64,000 bases of DNA from assembly GCA_019057815.1 (NCBI GenBank), contig JAHLWR010000005.1, forward strand, positions 124,001-188,000, given 5' to 3'. This DNA comes from Candidatus Heimdallarchaeota archaeon (GTDB taxonomy: Archaea; Asgardarchaeota; Heimdallarchaeia; Heimdallarchaeales; Heimdallarchaeaceae). The translations under genes were made by a program, and so were the position numbers. A model generated the notes under the pieces. The model saw nothing but the letters and a program-made list of their open reading frames with translations, was not told the origin of the DNA and ran no database searches. Positions within the stretch are counted from its first letter, which is position 1; each line of letters starts with the position of its first letter. This document shows positions 1-8,257 of this stretch, piece by piece.

Positions 1-3
1 AAT

Positions 4-59
4 TGCCAGAGGCTTTCTAACCGTCGTTTGAATGGTTCCCCTCACGTGCGTTGAGGGGA
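4..59 (-). ncRNA. TnpB element end with hairpin (candidate omega-RNA 3' part)
   Basis: Bases 37-44 and 52-59 form a perfect 8-bp hairpin with a 7-base loop, directly over the 3' end of the tnpB-like gene. The same block, including the hairpin, recurs alone at 36811-36880. The outermost stem pair is T-A here and A-T in the other copy, a compensatory change that supports a folded RNA or DNA hairpin. In IS605 elements the right end and guide RNA scaffold overlap the tnpB 3' end, which fits this position. Transcription is not shown. Confidence 0.5.
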
Positions 60-1975
60 GGGAAGGATCGTGAAGATAAAGGTCTACCTTGTTTTTCAGA
101 GATGTTGAGAGCTGCATTGAAGTGAGTATTGACTTTCAGTCCACAGGCTTTGCAATAAGCATAGTCGTAATGACCAGAGTTGCGATCGAGTACTCCTCCA
201 CAAACATTATGGAGTAGACTGGTATGGAAGGGATTAACTTGCTCTAGGTTAACATCATAACCTAGTTCTGAAGAAGCTAACCAGACAGCTTTTTCATAGA
301 TGAAAGAGTTATCAGGCATGGTGTAAATAGCTTTAGCTAATGCACCTTTCGTACCTGTGGGATCGACGTTTAATTCCTCAATCTTCAAGACACGACTATG
401 GTGTTTAGCTATCACTGTTGCTATAAAGAAGGGTAACCGTCGAAGAATTTCACGCAAAATCCTACTTCTGCGAGTATAGACTCTATTTAATTCCCCAATG
501 AGTTTACAACAGCCATGAGAATCGCGTAATTTACGTTTTTCAGCTAATCCTCTATTGAGTTCTTTGAGAACTTTATCGGTTAAGAGGGTATAACGTTCTG
601 CCAGTTTCAACAAATCTGGGGGGAGCTTAACAGGAGTGTTAAATGTCACCATAAACTCTCCCAAGCGGTTAATATCCACACCTAAAGTGGGGATATTTCC
701 TGAGGGAATAGTAGTCATATAGTGGTGTAAGAGTGTAGTTGAGCGGAAACATTCGTGTGTTCCTTCTAAGACAACATCTACGCGAGGTTTGTAACTAGGA
801 GCTTCACCACTGCTAACCTGCAAGATTTTAATGCTTGTTCCATTATGTAAATATTCCAAGACTTTGGGAGGGAAGAGTACACGGGCTTTAGTTTTCTTTT
901 TTCCTCGTTGAGGGAAACCTAACTCTGTCCATCCTTGCTTTTTAACTTTTGCAGTCAATACTTTAGCATTACCCTCACGGGTAATAACAAACTCTTTTTT
1001 CATTAATAGTTTAATTGGTAGTTTTCCTTTTTTCTTTCTTTTAAATGGTTGAGGGATAACCTCTTCTGGTAGGGTAGAAAGAATTAACTGAGGGACACTC
1101 TCCATTAGATGATCAAAGAGTGCGAAAACGACTATCAACCTTACAGCTGAGAAGAGTTTTCGGTTTTTCTTACCTATAGATTCGGTTATCTGTTGAGCGA
1201 GCTTTTTGAGACTTTTCCAACGAGATTTTTGAGGGATGTTAATCCATGAAGTAACAAAAGAAGCAACTTGTTGTTTCTCTTGCACTAATAACTGCAATTT
1301 AGCTAGAAAGGACTGTTGATTAGGGGAAAGGTTGGGAATTGACGAAAACTCATGTATTTTGTGTTTATACGCGTCTTCTATAGCTAAAATAACTTCGTTA
1401 TGTGTCACAGTTGGTAATATGTGATTAAATTTCACATTGGAAGTTACGCATCTTCGCGCGAACTTTCTGTTCCAGTAGGAGTCTGTCTGTAACCTTGTAC
1501 TTGTCAAGAGGTTAATAACAAACCTTCTTCCCACTTTCCAATATTTCTGGAAACTGTGCTCAGTATAAGGTGATCGTCCGAATATTACCCATTCTAGTAA
1601 TTGTTGAGGGTTTTTCTGCCAGAAGTTGAAAATTCCTTGTATTTTCTTCTCTTTATCCACTTTTCCTTGAATGGCTATGTGTAACCAGTGGAAAGCACTT
1701 TCAGCTATATTCGGACTTTTACTCACTTCTTTGCATAATTTTCTTGTAAAGAACGTCTCTTTAGGGTTAGAACGGTAGAGTTCCAGAGCTTTTTTCACGA
1801 TTGCTGGTGTTAAGAGCTTTTTTTGCTCTTTTTCCAGCTCCTTTATACGTTGATTAATCTCTATTCTCTCTATCTTGCTCAAGTGTTCAAACGCCAACTG
1901 GTAACTTCTCATCACCTTCGCATGAGGGAGAGAGGGGTGTATTTTTGTTGTTGACTGTACTTGAGTAGACATCAT
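17..1975 (-). CDS. TnpB-like RNA-guided nuclease homologue, probably catalytically impaired
   Basis: A 652-residue member of the TnpB (IS605 OrfB/IS1341) family, longer than the usual 350-450 residues because of a helical, basic N-terminal extension. RuvC-I is visible as LGVDINRLG (Asp near residue 432) and RuvC-II as LKIEELN (Glu near 531). The zinc finger near 590-610 reads HxxC...CxxC, so one Cys is His. RuvC-III reads NTHFNAALNI where active relatives have D before xNAAxNI; the His codon is CAC, one base from Asp GAC. TnpB enzymes normally use omega-RNA to cut DNA; this copy may be nuclease-dead. No TnpA gene is nearby. The C-terminal tail is encoded inside a conserved terminal repeat (4-59). 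Family assignment is confident; loss of activity is inferred. Confidence 0.85.
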   Translation of the reverse strand: MMSTQVQSTTKIHPSLPHAKVMRSYQLAFEHLSKIERIEINQRIKELEKEQKKLLTPAIVKKALELYRSNPKETFFTRKLCKEVSKSPNIAESAFHWLHIAIQGKVDKEKKIQGIFNFWQKNPQQLLEWVIFGRSPYTEHSFQKYWKVGRRFVINLLTSTRLQTDSYWNRKFARRCVTSNVKFNHILPTVTHNEVILAIEDAYKHKIHEFSSIPNLSPNQQSFLAKLQLLVQEKQQVASFVTSWINIPQKSRWKSLKKLAQQITESIGKKNRKLFSAVRLIVVFALFDHLMESVPQLILSTLPEEVIPQPFKRKKKGKLPIKLLMKKEFVITREGNAKVLTAKVKKQGWTELGFPQRGKKKTKARVLFPPKVLEYLHNGTSIKILQVSSGEAPSYKPRVDVVLEGTHECFRSTTLLHHYMTTIPSGNIPTLGVDINRLGEFMVTFNTPVKLPPDLLKLAERYTLLTDKVLKELNRGLAEKRKLRDSHGCCKLIGELNRVYTRRSRILREILRRLPFFIATVIAKHHSRVLKIEELNVDPTGTKGALAKAIYTMPDNSFIYEKAVWLASSELGYDVNLEQVNPFHTSLLHNVCGGVLDRNSGHYDYAYCKACGLKVNTHFNAALNISEKQGRPLSSRSFPPLNAREGNHSNDG

Positions 1976-2197
1976 TCACTCAGTAATGTTATGTTTAAAT
2001 TAATATATAAACTACATAAAAAAACAGCTATTTTCCTTCTTTGTTATTTTCCTCTCCATTGTCTATGTAATCTCCCTGCAAATGAAGAGGCTAAAGCTAT
2101 CATGTCTTCCACCAATTTTCCTTCAGTTGATTGGTTTAATAGCTGATGTATAGCTACAAGTTTAGTGTTTTGTTATGCTTTCATAATATGAGAAATG

Positions 2198-2650
2198 TTA
2201 ATAATAAATATGCTTGATTAATTCCTTGAACTGTCGCATATCATCAAAAAAATCATGGAAAAGTGTTCTGGTAGCTTTATCTATATACGGTCGGTATTTA
2301 AGTAATTTTTCATCTAACGCCCAATAACTCTTATCAAGTGTAGAAAGAGCTTCTAGTAATTTAATGTTGTTTTGTTCTTGTAAAGAATTATTCACATTTT
2401 CAATTTCCTCAATAATAGTATTAAGATGGTTGACAATATAAGAGGAAAGCATAGAATCATTTTTAATTAAATGAGTAACGATGTCGTTTGCCGTACTAAT
2501 AAGTTGTTCTCGATACACTTGAACAAAATCGCGATAAAATGTTGCAGTATCAGCATCAAATGTTTGAAGCTTATAAGGTACTTCAGTTAAAATTTCAACA
2601 AACATATTAAAATTATTCAACATATAAGATGAATCAATATTCAATGTCAT
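2198..2650 (-). CDS. Hypothetical helical protein
   Basis: A 150-residue, mostly alpha-helical, acidic protein with no signal peptide, membrane segment or motif I recognise. It sits alone between two TnpB genes, transcribed leftwards, with a short AT-rich upstream region. Its size and composition resemble other orphan helical proteins in this window (13415-13870 and 34486-34890), but I see no clear sequence match between them. Function unknown. Confidence 0.55.
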   Translation of the reverse strand: MTLNIDSSYMLNNFNMFVEILTEVPYKLQTFDADTATFYRDFVQVYREQLISTANDIVTHLIKNDSMLSSYIVNHLNTIIEEIENVNNSLQEQNNIKLLEALSTLDKSYWALDEKLLKYRPYIDKATRTLFHDFFDDMRQFKELIKHIYY

Positions 2651-2871
2651 TATTTAACCTTCTAATCTTTTCTATCTTAGAATCAATGAATGTTTAGCTT
2701 TAAAGGTTAGTATGCCTATCGTAGTACAAAAAAAAACAATTTCGTAGTACATTCTATAGACTCTTTTTTTTGTACAAGGATAGAAAAAAGCTTTAAAAGA
2801 AGAACGGGAGAAGAGAATACTTACAGTCAAGAGTATTACGGGGGCTTAAATAGGAATATTTGAATATAATA

Positions 2872-4113
2872 ATGATGTATCGAGTACAACAAAACCATCT
2901 CAGAGCTTTATCGAAAGAAGAGTACTGGATACTGAAAAAACTTACACGATGCTCAAAGAACGTTTACAACCACACTTTGTGGTTGATAAAAAGAGAGTGG
3001 GAGACAAACAAAACTTTTCTTTCTTACAACAAAGTATATCTTAATATCAAGACTTATGAGTATTACCAACGTCTCCCTACTCAAATAGCTCAACAAACAG
3101 CTAGAAGAGCTGAACAAGCCTACAAATCCTTTTTCAGCTTAATGAAAGTTAAAGAACAGGGAAAATATACTGAACGGGTCAAAGAACCATGGTACTTACC
3201 AAAAGAAGGATGCTTTCTACTCTCCTTCACTCCTGATTATTTTAAAGTGCAAGGAAAAACAATTAGACTCTCACTTGGAAGGTGGATAACAAAAAATCTT
3301 AATAAACGATTCTTGAGATTTAGCTTCCCTTACCATCTCAGAGGGGAAGAAGTGAAAGAAGTTAGAATTCTTCCACGCAATTATGGGATGTATTTCGAAA
3401 TAGAGTTTGTTTATTATAAGGAGAAAGAAAGCCTCGACATTGATGTCACCAAATATCTGGGAATTGACCTAGGATTAGATAATTTTGCAACAACAGTTGA
3501 CACTGACGGGACAGCCTTCATAATCGAAGGACGTGGAATAAAATCTTTTAACCGTTGGTGGAATAAGAAGAAAGCAAAATTACAAAAGAAGTATGATAAG
3601 CAAGGGATCAAAACTGGCACTAAAATGATGAAGTTGGAAAGAAAGAGAAGGTATTATTTGCGCAACTTCATGTCTCAAGCAGTAAATGAAATAATCAAAC
3701 ATTGTAAAACAAACAATATTGGCACCATAGTTGTTGGGGAAATGAAAAATATTAAAAAGAATTGTAAGTTGGGTAAGAGAACTACACAGAATTTCCATTA
3801 TATAACCTACGGTTTATTCAAGCATAAATTGCGAACAAAAAGTGAATTTCATGGAATCGATTATAAGGAAGTTGATGAAGCCTACACCTCTCAAACCTGT
3901 TCTCAATGTGGTCTGAGACGAAAAGCCAATCGTAAATATCGAGGGTTGTATGTCTGCAAAAACTGTGGAACAGTCTTGAATGCAGATGTTAATGGTGCAT
4001 TAAATATCCTCAAGAAAGTAGCCCCTGAGTCTTCCCTTGTGAAGATAGGGGGTAGTGGTCGTCTGAGTCGACCTTCACGTCGCTCTGTTGTTCCTCAACA
4101 TAGTTACGTTTAA
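2872..4113 (+). CDS. tnpB: TnpB, RNA-guided transposon endonuclease (IS605/IS1341 type)
   Basis: A 413-residue TnpB of standard length. All three RuvC residues are visible: Asp in GIDLGLDNF (about 199), Glu in VVGEMKN (about 289) and Asp in NADVNGALNI (about 370). The zinc ribbon is CSQC...CKNC. The N-terminal helix-turn-helix region is intact. I chose ATG at 2872; the reading frame extends to a TTG at 2860. There is no adjacent tnpA, so the element is either mobilised in trans or immobile. It looks functional as a nuclease, in contrast to the neighbour at 17-1975, with which it shares only family-level similarity. The 3' end carries a hairpin (4065-4085) typical of the tnpB 3' guide-RNA region. 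Confidence 0.9.
   Translation: MMYRVQQNHLRALSKEEYWILKKLTRCSKNVYNHTLWLIKREWETNKTFLSYNKVYLNIKTYEYYQRLPTQIAQQTARRAEQAYKSFFSLMKVKEQGKYTERVKEPWYLPKEGCFLLSFTPDYFKVQGKTIRLSLGRWITKNLNKRFLRFSFPYHLRGEEVKEVRILPRNYGMYFEIEFVYYKEKESLDIDVTKYLGIDLGLDNFATTVDTDGTAFIIEGRGIKSFNRWWNKKKAKLQKKYDKQGIKTGTKMMKLERKRRYYLRNFMSQAVNEIIKHCKTNNIGTIVVGEMKNIKKNCKLGKRTTQNFHYITYGLFKHKLRTKSEFHGIDYKEVDEAYTSQTCSQCGLRRKANRKYRGLYVCKNCGTVLNADVNGALNILKKVAPESSLVKIGGSGRLSRPSRRSVVPQHSYV
4065..4085 (+). ncRNA. Hairpin in tnpB 3' end (candidate omega-RNA element)
   Basis: GAGTCGAC (4065-4072) and GTCGCTC (4079-4085) pair as a 7-bp stem with one bulged T and a six-base loop, inside the last codons of tnpB. This is where the guide RNA scaffold of TnpB elements usually lies. 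Its full extent cannot be defined by eye. Confidence 0.35.
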
Positions 4114-4150
4114 ACCAAAATAAGTCTTTTTACAAAGAACTTAGCTCATA

Positions 4151-5221
4151 TTAGAATGATCGCGAGAGTTCTTTACTTATATCAGTGAGTATATCTTCTG
4201 TAAAATAACTTAAAATGAATTCTGCACGTTCTCGTATAGTAAATTCTGCTACACCTGTAGCCCTTGCAACCATTTTTTGGGTTAAAGCTGAAGAACTGTT
4301 AAAAAGAGGTTTACAAAGATTTTTATCTATTACGTACGCTGTAGCAGCTGCAAAACAAAGGGCATTCTTACCACCCCGTTGGCGAAAGGTTATTCTAGCC
4401 AGCAACTTAAGTGATGCAAGGAACAGAATTTTTTCATAAACAAAGATATCTAAACGATATTTTCTTTGAATTCGCTCATTTATTGGGGGATGGGAACAAA
4501 TTTCAGAGCACATTCTTGCAAGATAATCTTCACTTCTACGAATACAAATTGTAGGTGATTTAACATCAAGTTTTATCATTAATTTGGAGAGATTAGTTCC
4601 TAAAACTCTATGTCCCAACCCCCTGTAAGTTTCGACAATCTCTTTAAGAGTTATGGGACAGTTGTGTTTTTCTTCTCTTACTGCAAGTAATAAACATAAT
4701 GCTGATAATAAAACATGATTCGAGACCTTATCTTTATGTATTTTTTTGTAACTATGATAGAGATAACAAGCTCTATTACGAGTATTATTTTTAATTTTTA
4801 AACACGAAAAAACCTTATCCATAATTTTAAGTGTTCTATAATCTGTTTCTTTTCCCTTTACTGCACTTGAAATATGATAGAAATTTTTGAGTTTTCGAAA
4901 TTTAGCTTGACTATGGTCATCAATTAGTGATCCTTGAGCATCTCTGAATATATACTCCTCAACCGCACCGATAGACGAACCTAATGAACTTACAACTGAC
5001 AATTGATTATTAACTGAAGTATATTGTTGCTTTTTACGCTGTTCTTTTGAAGTAACAGTACCTAGCTGAAAAGAAGAATTTTCAATAACAGGTGCATGGA
5101 CAAGACCACAGCTTTGACAGATACATAACCCGTTTTGTTCTATGATTCTGCCATCACATTCATCACATCTTTGCTCTACATGATCACTGTGTTTACTGTT
5201 CAATGTATCTCCCCCCAACAT
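4151..5221 (-). CDS. tfb: Transcription initiation factor B (TFB) paralogue
   Basis: TFB recruits RNA polymerase to TBP-bound promoters. The N-terminus has a zinc ribbon (CDEC...CQSC, residues about 18-38) followed by a linker with the B-finger region and two cyclin-like repeats; helices near 140-230 and 250-345 match this layout. At 356 residues it is slightly longer than typical archaeal TFB (about 300-320). It is the last gene of a leftward operon and overlaps the upstream gene by 29 bases. A strong purine-rich ribosome site (5213-5219) sits six bases before a TTG at 5203, so the start may be there rather than at ATG 5221. Placement with a ribbon-helix-helix regulator suggests an accessory, element-borne factor rather than the housekeeping TFB. 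Confidence 0.85.
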   Translation of the reverse strand: MLGGDTLNSKHSDHVEQRCDECDGRIIEQNGLCICQSCGLVHAPVIENSSFQLGTVTSKEQRKKQQYTSVNNQLSVVSSLGSSIGAVEEYIFRDAQGSLIDDHSQAKFRKLKNFYHISSAVKGKETDYRTLKIMDKVFSCLKIKNNTRNRACYLYHSYKKIHKDKVSNHVLLSALCLLLAVREEKHNCPITLKEIVETYRGLGHRVLGTNLSKLMIKLDVKSPTICIRRSEDYLARMCSEICSHPPINERIQRKYRLDIFVYEKILFLASLKLLARITFRQRGGKNALCFAAATAYVIDKNLCKPLFNSSSALTQKMVARATGVAEFTIRERAEFILSYFTEDILTDISKELSRSF

Positions 5222-6377
5222 TGATAAAAAAGATTTTACTTCCTAATTTTTTATGAGAAAAAGGTTTATTTGTTCCGATCACAAATTCGCCAATTTGTAT
5301 TTTCTCTATTTGCTTGGAGAGAGAAGTTAAGGCACTAATGATGGTATTTCTGTAATACCTGAGCTGTAAAGCGTGACAACAGTTATTATATTTTTGTTCA
5401 TAGATAATAATACTATTATCAATTATTTTCTTACTAAGGGGGTATTGATAATACTTCTGAAGAAAATCAAAGTAAGTAAGTATTGTGATGTTCTTTTCAT
5501 AGAGTTTTATATCAAGTTTCGCTATTAAATCAAATTTGTAACAAGGTTCAATAACTATTAGTAAATTGTCTAATTCTATTGATTTTTGTACGACTAGGTT
5601 CAAAGCTTCATCTATTGTTTTTACGTTAAATGCAGAATCTTTTAACGATAGTAGGCAATTTTCCTTTTTGTTTTCATGAAATAGTAGTTGCTGATGCAAG
5701 TGTTGGTTATATAACGCTTTTTCATTACAATAATCTATCAAAAATATTTGATCTTTGAATTTTAAATATACAGAATCATCTAATCCAAACAGAGGTTCAA
5801 GAAGAATCAACCTTTGCGGATTTTCTAAGGTAATAATATCTTTAATTACTCCTTTAACAAGACTATACTGTATCCTTAATTTGATTTTCCTTCCTTTTTG
5901 AATGAACTCTGGCAAATGATCCAAGCCTAGATAAACAAATCGCTCATTATTGCTACTCTGTTGAATAAAAACTACCCTTAGATTTTCTCCACGCCTATTT
6001 TCAAAATTATGCAAAGTTGTCCAAATACAATGATAACCATAGTGAGAGTCGTTTAGCCACCAAATTGATTCTTCTAGAGACAGTTCCACACTCAAGTGAT
6101 ATTTGTAAGAGTGTCCACTAACAATCTTCATAGAAAGACCTGTCCAGTTACCTTTCTCTTCTTCGTATACTATTGACACTGCTTCGTTGCTTTCAATCTC
6201 TGATGTATATCCATCATCAATTGTTTGAAGTTCTAAGAATCCTATCTCACATTTTTCGCGTAAACTGTTGCGAATCACTCTTACCTTTCTCCCCCTTACC
6301 CTCACTCTTTCTAATTCTGCTGGAAATAAAGGATTTAGAACAGTTAAGTGAAACATTGTCTTTCCATTCATTTTCAT
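5193..6377 (-). CDS. Unknown protein in TFB operon
   Basis: A 394-residue protein without a family I recognise. It is rich in Ile, Leu and Lys, has no signal peptide or membrane helix, and the N-terminal 200 residues look beta-rich while the C-terminal half looks mixed alpha/beta. I chose ATG at 6377 because it overlaps by four bases (ATGA) with the TGA that would end the full-length ribbon-helix-helix gene upstream; a GTG at 6392 is the alternative. It overlaps TFB by 29 bases, so the two are probably translated together. A DNA- or polymerase-related role is only a guess from context. Confidence 0.7.
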   Translation of the reverse strand: MKMNGKTMFHLTVLNPLFPAELERVRVRGRKVRVIRNSLREKCEIGFLELQTIDDGYTSEIESNEAVSIVYEEEKGNWTGLSMKIVSGHSYKYHLSVELSLEESIWWLNDSHYGYHCIWTTLHNFENRRGENLRVVFIQQSSNNERFVYLGLDHLPEFIQKGRKIKLRIQYSLVKGVIKDIITLENPQRLILLEPLFGLDDSVYLKFKDQIFLIDYCNEKALYNQHLHQQLLFHENKKENCLLSLKDSAFNVKTIDEALNLVVQKSIELDNLLIVIEPCYKFDLIAKLDIKLYEKNITILTYFDFLQKYYQYPLSKKIIDNSIIIYEQKYNNCCHALQLRYYRNTIISALTSLSKQIEKIQIGEFVIGTNKPFSHKKLGSKIFFINVGGRYIEQ

Positions 6378-6694
6378 CTTTCTCTTCTCCACTCCTCTTC
6401 AATTTTCACTCTCCACGATTCTCCCTTCTGTTTAGTGAATTCTTGCGATAACTCTTTTTCTAAAAAAGACTTTAGTGCATCTCTGATAACTTTTGACATA
6501 TCGCTATCTTACTCAACTGCCATACAGTTAAGATCTTCTTTTTGTTTTTCAGGGATCTTACATGTAATTAATCGCCTATTTCCAGATAAGGTTAGGATGT
6601 GAACGTTATGGGTATGAATGTCCTCTATAGGTATTTCTCTAAATTTTTCTTTTTGTTCCTTGGTCTGCTCGGTTTTAACTAAGTATTTATTCAA
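6374..6694 (-). pseudogene. Ribbon-helix-helix regulator with in-frame TAA
   Basis: Read through one TAA at 6509-6511, this frame encodes 106 codons, exactly the length of the intact paralogue at 10793-11113. The two align without gaps across the stop: LITCK..., then NCMAVE-stop-DSDMSKVIRDAL against DCIALEEDCDRSVIIRDAI, then LEKELS in both. The stop stands where the paralogue has Glu (GAA to TAA). The full frame ends in TGA overlapping the next ATG, and its start overlaps the previous gene, so the operon layout was built around the full-length protein. The predicted fold is a MetJ/Arc-type DNA-binding protein. It could be a recent nonsense mutation, a sequencing error or a recoded stop; the 61-residue product lacks the DNA-binding helices' C-terminal half. 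Confidence 0.75.
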
Positions 6695-7035
6695 TCTCCT
6701 ACCTCCTTATGTATACTTGATAATAGTTCGTCTATTCCTTCTTCCCTTGTTAGTCTTCTACATCCTTTAGATGTTGTAATTTCGAGTGTTTTTTCGTCTA
6801 TTAATCTGACAACAGTTTGATTTTCCTTAATTTCAGTTGGTACATCTCTAGCAATTTTTATCCCTCGCCATTGTTCAGTACCGTTTTTTCTTATTGTCCA
6901 GTAAATTTCAAAAGGTAATGTCCAATAATGTGCATTCAATTCATATAATTTATCACAGATTTTTTTCATAAACTGTATAGCTTCTTCTTTCCATCTTTTG
7001 GTTTCTAAATAACTGTTTTTTCTCTTTTCGATCAT
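6691..7035 (-). CDS. Unknown small protein in TFB operon
   Basis: A 114-residue basic protein, second in the leftward operon. Its stop overlaps the start of the ribbon-helix-helix gene by four bases, and its ATG follows the previous gene's TAA directly. Sequence shows an N-terminal amphipathic helix, a Trp-rich central segment (WTLPFEIYWTIRKN) and a beta-rich end. I do not recognise the family. Tight coupling suggests co-function with its neighbours. Confidence 0.65.
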   Translation of the reverse strand: MIEKRKNSYLETKRWKEEAIQFMKKICDKLYELNAHYWTLPFEIYWTIRKNGTEQWRGIKIARDVPTEIKENQTVVRLIDEKTLEITTSKGCRRLTREEGIDELLSSIHKEVGD

Positions 7036-7476
7036 TTATTTACCACCTTCCACTACTTCTAATGTTTTCATATTTTTGATGCAGTTCTCCAACTGTTTGA
7101 TTACTTCCAGTTGAATATCCTTCAGTGGATGAATGGGAATACTTGTTCCTTTCGTTCCTCCTGTGAATATCGAGATGGTTTCACTGGTTATTGCAAACAA
7201 AACAAAATACGGATAGCATAGCACTATGTGTAAAACTGTCCATTGTATCGTCCCATCCGTTCTGTTTTTTTTCATCCCAATTATTCGTGGTGAAAGAATA
7301 CTATACCATATTTTATCATCGTCTACAAAGTCTCGTTTAACTAACTCTCTTCCGATTCTATGTATCAATCCTAATATTTCTTCTCTTCTCTTCTTTATAC
7401 TTCGTATCTGTTCTAATGTTTCCTCTCTTTTTTCTCCTGTATTTTTGAAAATTGGTTTATCGCTTTCTTCCTTCAT
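7036..7476 (-). CDS. Unknown protein, first gene of TFB operon
   Basis: A 146-residue protein starting at ATG 7476. The first 60 residues are charged and probably coiled-coil (KKRREEILGLIHRIGREL), then a hydrophobic beta-type stretch (WTVLHIVLCYPYFVLFAI, about 85-103) and a C-terminal helix. The hydrophobic stretch could be a membrane segment or a buried strand. No family recognised. It heads a five-gene operon ending with TFB; the 440-base gap upstream should hold the promoter. Confidence 0.6.
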   Translation of the reverse strand: MKEESDKPIFKNTGEKREETLEQIRSIKKRREEILGLIHRIGRELVKRDFVDDDKIWYSILSPRIIGMKKNRTDGTIQWTVLHIVLCYPYFVLFAITSETISIFTGGTKGTSIPIHPLKDIQLEVIKQLENCIKNMKTLEVVEGGK

Positions 7477-7916
7477 TTAATCAGCTCTATCCATATTTCC
7501 TTTCGCTTGAAAATGTTTTTGATAATCCTTTTTAGAGAAAAATACTTGTGATAAGATGAATGAAAGGTCGGCAGAAATGAGGAAGGGTTTTTTTTCTCCT
7601 CATCTTACCTAATTTTTCACTCTTAAACTTCTCTAGCTTGTGAACACACCGCATAAAGCCATTTACATTCAGAGAGTACTCCAAATTTGTTAGGGGTTCA
7701 ATTACCATTCTTTACAACCTTTTTTCATATTTCATCAGTATTTGTAAGTTATTTCATATATATTTTTGTATATATAATTAATTATATTTAAACTTTATTA
7801 TTTTCAAATTTATTTAATATATTCTAATTAATAATGCTCATAGACACTTACTTATCCTTATCTTTAAATAATTTTTAACCTATATACTTAATAAAGAGTA
7901 AAAACGTTGAAGAGTA
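7477..7916. other. Gene-free AT-rich divergent promoter region
   Basis: Separates the leftward TFB operon from the rightward AbrB gene. It contains a 7-bp hairpin (7577-7583 with 7597-7603, 13-base loop including a T8 run) that could act as a terminator or operator, and a very AT-rich stretch at 7740-7880. I see no coding sequence. Confidence 0.5.
7862..7872 (+). promoter_or_regulatory. Possible TATA box for AbrB gene
   Basis: The sequence TTTAAATA at 7863-7870 lies about 47 bases before the ATG at 7917, a reasonable distance for an archaeal TATA box with a short leader. The surrounding DNA is very AT-rich, so alternatives exist. Confidence 0.35.
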
Positions 7917-8096
7917 ATGAATGATGAAGAAGCAATGGATTTAAAAGAAGTTGTGACAGTCTTTAAAAGCGGCGGTGGGGAAGTGGTTATTATTCCTGCA
8001 AAGGTTCGTAAAGAATTAAAAATTAAAAATGGTGATCGATTCGCATTATATGTTCATAAAGAAACGAAGGATATTGTATTAAGAAAACTAAATTAA
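7917..8096 (+). CDS. AbrB/SpoVT-type DNA-binding regulator
   Basis: A 59-residue protein matching the swapped-hairpin AbrB fold: a stretch VTVFKSGGGEVVIIPAKVRK followed by ELKIKNGDRFALYV, with the conserved IPAKVR and NGD turns. Such proteins act as antitoxins or transition regulators that bind their own promoter. It stands alone, 161 bases before the large Mrr-domain gene at 8258, and no small toxin gene follows immediately. It may regulate that gene. Confidence 0.8.
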   Translation: MNDEEAMDLKEVVTVFKSGGGEVVIIPAKVRKELKIKNGDRFALYVHKETKDIVLRKLN

Positions 8097-8257
8097 TTTT
8101 TGAAAAGTAAACATGAATAAAGGAGAAGAAAAAATAATTTAAACATTTTTAGTGTCTCAAGTAGATGTTAATCAGAATGCAAATTTTAAAGCATCTAGAA
8201 AAATTGAAAAAAACAAAAATCTTCTTCCGAAATATTGAAAAAATTGGATGAACTATT

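Noticed and set aside
1961-2146. 61-codon rightward ORF next to the TnpB start
   Set aside because: Low-complexity hydrophobic composition, overlaps the tnpB start region, no ribosome site.
3414-3798. Two leftward ORFs inside tnpB
   Set aside because: Antisense shadows of an intact, well-conserved gene.
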